Made by a program: the position numbers and the translations under genes. Below are positions 22,109 to 23,047 of a stretch of DNA of 23,047 nt, piece after piece; the first letter of the stretch is position 1, and every line of letters starts with the position of its first letter. The notes under the pieces are model-generated. The model was not told where the DNA came from. It saw only the letters and a program-made list of their open reading frames with translations, and made no database searches. The DNA comes from Halanaerobiaceae bacterium (GTDB taxonomy: Bacteria > Bacillota > Halanaerobiia > Halanaerobiales > Halarsenatibacteraceae), in NCBI GenBank assembly GCA_003554685.1, contig PWHA01000102.1, forward strand, positions 1-23,047, given 5' to 3'.

Positions 22109-22697
22109 ATTCCCGACGTCGGTAGGAAAAGAGATAGGGTCTGCGGCTCCGGGGCCGGGAAAGGACCTCTTTAACAATCATGGCCCGGACAAAATTATCA
22201 GGTGTGAGAGACAGGTCCTTCTTCTTCAGAGCTTTAGCCGGTTCTTTCCCGGCAGCCTTCCCAGCAGCCTCCTTCTTAACAACCTGTAGTTCGCCCTGCC
22301 TGTCCCGCTGCTGGCGGGCTTCCTGTCTTTTCTTTTGAGCCTTCAGGGAAGCCCGGGAAGTTTCTGTTTTTAAAGGAGTCTCAGACTCAGCGGCAGTTTC
22401 CTGTTCCCGGGCGGGTTGTTTGCCAAACTTGTCATCGATATCGGAAAGGTCCAGCTCAAAACCCTCGGGAATCCCTTTTTTCCGGGAAGAGCTTTCCTTC
22501 TTTCGGGAAGAGGAATCCCGGTTTTTTTTATCAGAAGCGGATCGGGAGGGGCGGGATGATTCCGGCTTTTCCCCTCTCTGCCCACGGCCTTCCTGCTCCT
22601 GCTTGATTTTTCCCAGGATTCTCAGGAAAAACTGCAGGATCCGGGTTACAATAATAAAGAAGATTAAAAGCGGCAGGAGGGCATAGATAATATCCAT
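22107..22697 (-). CDS. Hypothetical membrane-anchored, highly charged protein downstream of floA
   Basis: I do not recognise a named family. The 196 residues begin with one hydrophobic helix (about 3-26, IIYALLPLLIFFIIVTRILQFFL). A long hydrophilic, low-complexity stretch rich in Lys, Arg, Ser, Glu and Gln follows (about 30-160), including a near repeat of SSSRKKE/SSSRKKG at about 62-74. The protein ends in a short predicted helix, LTPDNFVRAMIVKEVLSRP (about 165-183), which looks like the most constrained part. The likely topology is an N-terminal anchor with a cytoplasmic tail. The start ATG at 22697 has AGGAGGG upstream. It lies 12 bases after floA and ends in a terminator, so the two are co-transcribed. 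In Bacillus a short protein of unrelated appearance (yqfB) sits at this place. A role with the FloA membrane platform is a guess from position only. Confidence 0.75.
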   Translation of the reverse strand: MDIIYALLPLLIFFIIVTRILQFFLRILGKIKQEQEGRGQRGEKPESSRPSRSASDKKNRDSSSRKKESSSRKKGIPEGFELDLSDIDDKFGKQPAREQETAAESETPLKTETSRASLKAQKKRQEARQQRDRQGELQVVKKEAAGKAAGKEPAKALKKKDLSLTPDNFVRAMIVKEVLSRPRSRRPYLFSYRRRE

Positions 22698-22709
22698 GAT
22701 GATCCCTCC

Positions 22710-23047
22710 TTATTTTTTACTGCGGTTGTCTTTATCCTTATCGGCAATATCATTGCCGGACTTGCCCTCATCTTCCTGAATTCGGGAAATAGCATCTCTC
22801 ATATCGGTATCGGCTTCAATATTCTGCAGGTTAAAGTAATCCATTACCCCCAGATTACCGCTTCGCAGGGCTTCAGCCATGGCCAGAGGAACTTCAGCCT
22901 CGGCTTCCACTACCTTGGCCCGCATTTCCTGAACTCTGGCTCTCATTTCCTGCTCTTCAGCAACGGCCATGGCCCGTCTTTCTTCAGCCTTGGCCTGGGC
23001 AATATCCTTATCAGCTTCGGCCTGATCCTTCTGCAGTCCGGCACCGA
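22710..23047 (-). CDS. floA: Flotillin-like protein FloA, C-terminal part (start outside the window)
   Basis: Bacterial flotillin FloA (YqfA) forms membrane foci linked to membrane fluidity and signalling complexes. The frame stays open to the window edge, so about 112 C-terminal residues are visible and the membrane hairpin and SPFH domain lie outside. The visible part matches the FloA coiled-coil and tail: LQKDQAEADKDIAQAKAEER, RRAMAVAEEQEMRARVQEMR, the alternating Glu-Ala block AKVVEAEAEVPLAMAEALR, then GNLGVMDYFNLQNIEADTDMRDAIS. The final 20 residues are charged and rich in Asp and Lys, longer than in Bacillus. An internal ATG at 22970 is not the start, because the family sequence continues without a break upstream of it. 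The gene leads the hypothetical gene at 22107-22697. Confidence 0.95.
   Translation of the reverse strand, partial: GAGLQKDQAEADKDIAQAKAEERRAMAVAEEQEMRARVQEMRAKVVEAEAEVPLAMAEALRSGNLGVMDYFNLQNIEADTDMRDAISRIQEDEGKSGNDIADKDKDNRSKK

Noticed and set aside
1..23047. Search for CRISPR arrays, transposases, prophage genes, toxin-antitoxin pairs, retrons or defence genes
   Set aside because: No regular spaced repeats, reverse transcriptase, integrase, nuclease or toxin-like gene was seen; nearly all coding space is filled by recognisable core genes.

Overview
This window is a bacterial chromosome segment in which every recognised gene lies on the minus strand, so transcription runs from position 23047 down to 1. 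The order is floA, a membrane-anchored hypothetical protein, ppsA, phoH, a pgpH/yqfF-type HD phosphohydrolase, ybeY, a CNNM/CBS (CorC/HlyC-type) membrane protein, a DUF3048 protein, cdd, era, deoC, recO, glyQ, glyS, ppsR, dgt, dnaG, rpoD, a CAU-anticodon tRNA, a Nif3/YqfO-family gene and rnpB. Its skeleton (floA ... phoH-yqfF-ybeY ... cdd-era-recO-glyQS-yqfL-dnaG-sigA ... yqfO) is the Bacillus/Clostridium yqf supercluster, so the source is a low- to medium-GC Firmicute. The purine-rich GGAGG ribosome sites, very acidic proteins, type-A RNase P RNA, and PEP synthase and dGTPase genes suggest an anaerobic, possibly halophilic clostridial relative such as Halanaerobiales. That placement is an inference, not a proof.

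Region 1 (23047-22073): the 3' part of floA (membrane flotillin) and a 196-residue membrane-anchored charged protein, ended by a terminator that overlaps the stop codon. Region 2 (21906-19338): ppsA alone, followed by a 400-base spacer with repeats and terminators. Region 3 (19307-9931): an extended -10 promoter and structured leader, then phoH and a run of tightly packed or overlapping genes for RNA maturation (phoH, ybeY, era), c-di-AMP turnover (yqfF), membrane functions (CNNM, DUF3048), nucleoside salvage (cdd, deoC) and DNA repair (recO), ended by a strong terminator. Region 4 (9712-4869): glyQ-glyS-ppsR-dgt, ended by a terminator with a branched stem. Region 5 (4751-1904): dnaG-rpoD, the core of the macromolecular synthesis operon. 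Region 6 (1781-1569): a tRNA transcription unit with its own promoter and terminator. Region 7 (1535-1): the Nif3-family gene, then rnpB with a perfect sigma-A promoter. rnpB runs off the left edge of the window.

The genes serve core functions: translation (glyQS, tRNA, era, ybeY, rnpB), replication and transcription initiation (dnaG, rpoD), dNTP and nucleoside metabolism (dgt, cdd, deoC) and gluconeogenic carbon flow (ppsA with its likely regulator ppsR). I found no CRISPR array, transposase, prophage, toxin-antitoxin or other defence system, and I do not see a clearly novel system. The points that merit a second look are small: duplications across the stop codons of rpoD and ppsA, an 80-base dual-coding overlap between yqfF and ybeY, structured leaders before phoH and dnaG, an unexplained spacer before glyQ, and the co-location of PEP synthase with its regulator.
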